Shown here: positions 60,504-64,000 of the stretch, in pieces | How positions within the stretch are numbered: the stretch's first letter is position 1 | Layout: the number at the start of each line of letters is the position of its first letter | Source of the DNA: Acholoe squamosa | Lineage: Eukaryota > Annelida > Polychaeta > Phyllodocida > Polynoidae | Assembly (NCBI GenBank): GCA_949317995.1 | Contig: OX439045.1 | Coordinates: 45,961,693 to 46,025,692 of the forward strand | Reading direction: 5' to 3' | Length of the DNA: 64,000 nt | The notes under the pieces: model-generated | Told to the model about the DNA's origin: nothing | The model's input: only the letters and a program-made list of their open reading frames with translations | Databases searched by the model: none | Position numbers and translations under genes: made by a program

Positions 60504-62729
60504 CTTGTCGATTATTTGGGAATGTATCAACCCCGCCCCTAGAAAGAAAGGTCATAATTGTGTAATATAATTATGACTGCGGCATTGGTGAATCACCTGC
60601 AAGTGGTCCATCCATGCATTATAATGACAAACTTACATAGTGAATGAAAGAATAATAATATATCCTTTCAATGTTACCAATAAGGAATACACTATAGACA
60701 CACTGTGCAGAAGACCATACATTGATATGATATAAATCCATTGGGTAATCACGACATGGGATGTCTCTTGTAGGACATCGTCCTATATACAGAGACATTA
60801 TTAAGGCCTTCATTAGCTGGCTACATCTAATCCCAACTGTCATAAACAATGTGACGAGGAATGATTTTCCATTAGTGCCATATAATCAAGAATACGAAAC
60901 AGTCCTTCTCAATAAGACCACTGCATGGGAAATCAATCTTCATCAGAAACTAAGTTGACATTTGCCATCTGTAAGTAATCCCCCTATTTCTTAACGAGAC
61001 ACAATAGACGTGATAAAACAATGATGCTGATATCCCCCTCCAGCGCCTAGATAATATCTACTGCACAATCGGTGCTATATATATGCTATATGGAGCTGCT
61101 ATCAGCCCAGTATACACCCCCTTGTAATACTCATAAATATACCGACTGTAGCAGGTGTCTGAATTATGGCCTTCAAAATAGCAGTTGCCCTTGCCTTGCC
61201 AATAGTTAAGAACCCCTAGTGGAAGCATCGTGTGGATCACTACAACTGAGTAGGAAACTTCAAACAACGTATATCGATCTACCATATGGAAGAGAGAAAA
61301 ACAACATAGTGAAGATCGATGTATATTTAGTTCAGATCTGAATAGCAAATTAGTCTGATATCCATATGTAGCGAGATGTCAGGATGGTGGTGGTGGGATC
61401 ACTCGAAAGGATTTTCAGATTCTAACGACCTAAGGTTCCCTCCTGGGGATTGGGCTATATTGACAAATTGAACGCGATATTATTACAATGGCTCCCTCTG
61501 CCTGCTCTAATACGATACCACATCCATATCTACGTTTTGACGTAGCCCTGGGTATCGATGATAGAGGGGTTGCTTATGGAGCGGCAAATATGGTTGTGAC
61601 AGGGCCGCATTGTGTACGTTCAATTTAACAGTGGTTTTCTACAGACTATATGGCATTAGTGAATGGCAGTGCAAGCGCCAGGAAGATTGCGGAGAAAAAC
61701 TCCATTATTGCTTAGGCTGAATGAATCCATATAAATCCAGCCTGGCTGGTATTCAGATAGCTAAGTTTTTAGCTGTTACTCCAACAAAGGCTGTTCTACA
61801 TCACCACTTGAATGCTACATGTCTCGCAGTGCCCTCTCTAGACGATAACAGTCTATCCTCCATCTATAAGACCTTCATGCTGGATTGCTGTGGAAATGGC
61901 CTTCTCAAATTGCGCGGAAGGAGCATGAAAAGACAGCCTCTCAGTCCAGAGAAATGCAGCGAAAGGGAGGCGAAATACGTTAAATACATACATAAGGCCC
62001 ACGGCATTCACAATGGTTTCCATACAGTATATTCATTTTATTTGACCACAATTTCTCTTCAGGACTTCTGATAGAAATAGCATATAAATGATGACAGCTC
62101 TGAAAGAATACTTTTACATACCTCAGCTATGAGCACGCACGTTGCACAGCATTTAAGTCTAAGGTAACCATTTAGTATGTGGAGCTTGCTAACACACAAG
62201 GAAATACCTTACCCTTTAACAGGCAAGGGAAGGAATTGAATTTTAGAAGAATCATTCCTATTCATTCCTAGCAGCTGAAGATGACTACGTGAAGCCAATA
62301 TCGTTAAAGATAGCTCACACAATAATGGACTATTCCTATTGCACTAACTAGGTTCACACGGAATGGCCGTTCAAAATCTACTGCCTATTCATTTTACTTC
62401 TACATTGTATTGGGTGGATCCCTACAGCAGACTCCATGAGAGACCATTAGGTGGCAGTACTGTAGTTACAGGCATGTGCTGACACCTATACACCATCCTG
62501 TGTACTGCTCCTGTGAGCTGTTCATCGCTGAGTGTGGGTTAACATCAAAGTCTAGCCCAGGGATGGTTGTTCATAAGCTTTATCCTTACACAAATCTATA
62601 CACTTGGCGACCCTGAGACTGCAAACACTTTACACAAAAAGCCGTCATCTTTCCTTTTTACTGGTGGCCAAGTGCCAATTTACACCTTTGGATCCATTTG
62701 CTATTATAATTAATTGAATAAGCATTGGG
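60504..62729. other. No gene recognised
   Basis: A 116-codon ORF at 61721-62071 is the longest, but it has no recognisable motif or splice context. A GAGCTGCTA near-match to the intronic word lies at 61093. A CTCF-like word lies at 62444. Confidence 0.5.
62444..62457 (+). promoter_or_regulatory. CTCF-like site downstream of the gene
   Basis: CCATTAGGTGGCAG has one mismatch to the core and lies 3.6 kb past the stop codon. It has the same orientation as the promoter-proximal site and the opposite orientation to the intronic ones. Confidence 0.35.
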
Positions 62730-62901
62730 AGTGAGTGAGTAAGTAATAGATGTTCAACGCCATTTCGACATCTAAGGTCATTTTCATAGCAAGAACTACA
62801 TAACACAATTTCGCAGAGGAATGTGTCAGTGCCCGTGCATATGTGCACCACACACATCCAAGGGGATAGGAAAGAGGAGATATAGACCCTTTTTGAAGTG
62901 G
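62730..62901. repeat. GTGAGTGAG dispersed repeat, copy B
   Basis: Same order of words as 54961-55131 over about 170 bp: GTGAGTGAGTAAGTAATAG, CAACGCCATTTCGACA, GAGGAATGTGTCAGTGCCCG, CACCACACACATCC. There are scattered substitutions and small indels. Confidence 0.8.
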
Positions 62902-63199
62902 AATATAGTACAGCATTTTGCAATGCAAGTAACTCGAACGGGCACTTAATCTCTACTTTTTGGCCCCTTCTGATACTAACCTTATGTTTTCTTCGAGCAT
63001 TATCACTGTCAATGGTTAAGCCTATGGAGAATGCATCCATTATCGCTCGTATGTTTCATTGGTAAATAACTCCTCTCTTGGCGAATTAAGCATTGCAAAA
63101 CAGCAGCAGGTCTTGAATAAGGATCCATATTAACCATGAAAACGCATGAGACAGTGTAACTCTCCTCCATTTTGTTATAATCCAGCAGTTTCGATATGA

Positions 63200-63670
63200 C
63201 TGTGAGTCGATTGTCTCGCTGTCCGCCATTTTGGATATTAATGTTCTGTGCACATGCGCGACCCCCTCCTTGCCGGAAGTAGCATTTTCGACAGAGAAAT
63301 GATATATTCTATTGATTTAACTTGAAATTAATGGCTTTTTTAATACAATCAATGCATCTTTGGCAATATCAATAGAATGGAATCGAATACACACTGTCTT
63401 TTTACTGTTATAGCCCCACAAATCGATTGTTTTGCTGCCCGCCATGTTGGATTATGGTTCTATCTGCCTGACCCAATTTCCATGGTTATTTGGGTCAATT
63501 TGCACGACCACGGCTTTGTGATGCAAATTAAAGACAGGGCGAACACATATTTATTTTATGTTTTTAATGATACATATTGATTCAAATCATATCCTTTTGC
63601 CATTCTTTATCATATTTCTATATTATAATTAACAAAAAATCAATATCCGCCATGTTTGTGCCGAAATTAC
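63200..63670. repeat. Triplicated CGCCAT-TTGGAT segment
   Basis: CTGTCCGCCATTTTGGAT (about 63220), CTGCCCGCCATGTTGGAT (about 63437) and ATCCGCCATGTTTGTG (about 63645) recur about 210-220 bases apart. The first two are each preceded by a CGATTGTNTNGCTG phrase. Probably internal repeats of a non-autonomous transposon. Confidence 0.55.
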
Positions 63671-63805
63671 GACACTGGAGACGCGCGAACGGATCGAATG
63701 GCGGCAAATTCATCAACATTCATCAATTATTTGCACCACTCCATACCAAAAGGGCGGGAATGTTTGTTTTTTTGCACCACCTATGCAATTTAACAAACCA
63801 TAATC

Positions 63806-63990
63806 TCTAGCGTAGAAGGCGCACCCCTAACTCAGGGAAGGTTGGTTCACATAGAAGGCGCACCTATCTCCCCTGAATTGGTATTATAAAAAAAAACGTG
63901 TATAAGGCGCACCCCCAACCCAAGGAGGTCTGGTCCGCGTACAAGGCGCACCTTGTGCATGACCTGCCTATTATAAAGGTCTCCTTGTAG
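63806..63990. repeat. AAGGCGCACC repeats, probable transposon end
   Basis: AAGGCGCACC occurs at 63816, 63855, 63904 and 63943 (spacing 39, 49, 39), so a two-word block is duplicated with an 88-bp period. TATAAGGCGCACC-type repeats are known near the ends of some animal DNA elements. The element probably continues past the window edge. Confidence 0.6.
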
Positions 63991-64000
63991 TTCGGGATAG

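Noticed and set aside
61721-62071. 116-codon ORF downstream of the gene
   Set aside because: No recognisable motif, ordinary AT-rich composition and no supporting splice or promoter signals. Kept only as a remark.
1-64000. CRISPR array, operon or phage-like cassette
   Set aside because: Tandem arrays here have no unique spacers, and coding structure is intron-bearing, so prokaryotic systems are excluded.

Overview
The window is animal (metazoan) nuclear DNA. It has a gene split by canonical GT-AG introns, tandem satellites, hairpin elements, tRNA-like short repeats, and no bacterial-style operons. A lophotrochozoan (mollusc- or brachiopod-like) marine invertebrate fits the lectin/CUB receptor and a dispersed repeat opening with GTGAGTGAGTGAG, but this placement is an inference at low confidence.

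Layout. (1) 1-19 kb is AT-rich, gene-poor and repeat-rich. It holds satellites with units of about 46, 107, 80, 70 and 22 bp, a long GA microsatellite, an AT microsatellite, a ~270-bp duplication (9959-10231 and 12441-12711), several foldback elements, and non-autonomous DNA-transposon-like elements (14830-14958, 15550-16126). (2) 20.3-58.9 kb holds the only gene I can support: four coding exons on the + strand (20820-20883, 51696-51980, 57381-57779, 58003-58844) encoding a predicted 529-residue single-pass membrane protein. Its order is signal peptide, SUEL/rhamnose-binding-lectin domain, CUB domain, short sushi(CCP)-like module, transmembrane helix, 185-residue tyrosine-rich tail. All three introns are phase 1. 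Intron 1 is 30.8 kb and intron 2 is 5.4 kb. (3) 58.9-64 kb is again AT-rich, with a 32-bp satellite in which every unit carries a 20-bp perfect palindrome (60195-60502), a second copy of the GTGAGTGAG repeat, and transposon-like repeats at the right edge.

The most striking unexplained signal is in the introns. The 9-bp odd palindrome GAGCWGCTC (GAGCAGCTC/GAGCTGCTC) occurs 21 times as a perfect copy between 22.1 and 56.1 kb, and I found none in the left 20 kb or right 7 kb. About 0.3 copies would be expected in that interval by chance. The copies have unrelated flanks, so they are not a transposon family. They look like binding sites for an unidentified dimeric factor or a chromatin-domain mark. 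The same interval is less AT-rich, almost free of tandem repeats, and carries CTCF-like sites (one about 55 bp upstream of a putative TATA box), CRE palindromes and a nuclear-receptor/TCF-like cluster. I infer that the two large introns are a regulatory domain for the receptor gene.

All other open reading frames appear to be chance ORFs in non-coding DNA. No rRNA, intact tRNA or CRISPR array was recognised.
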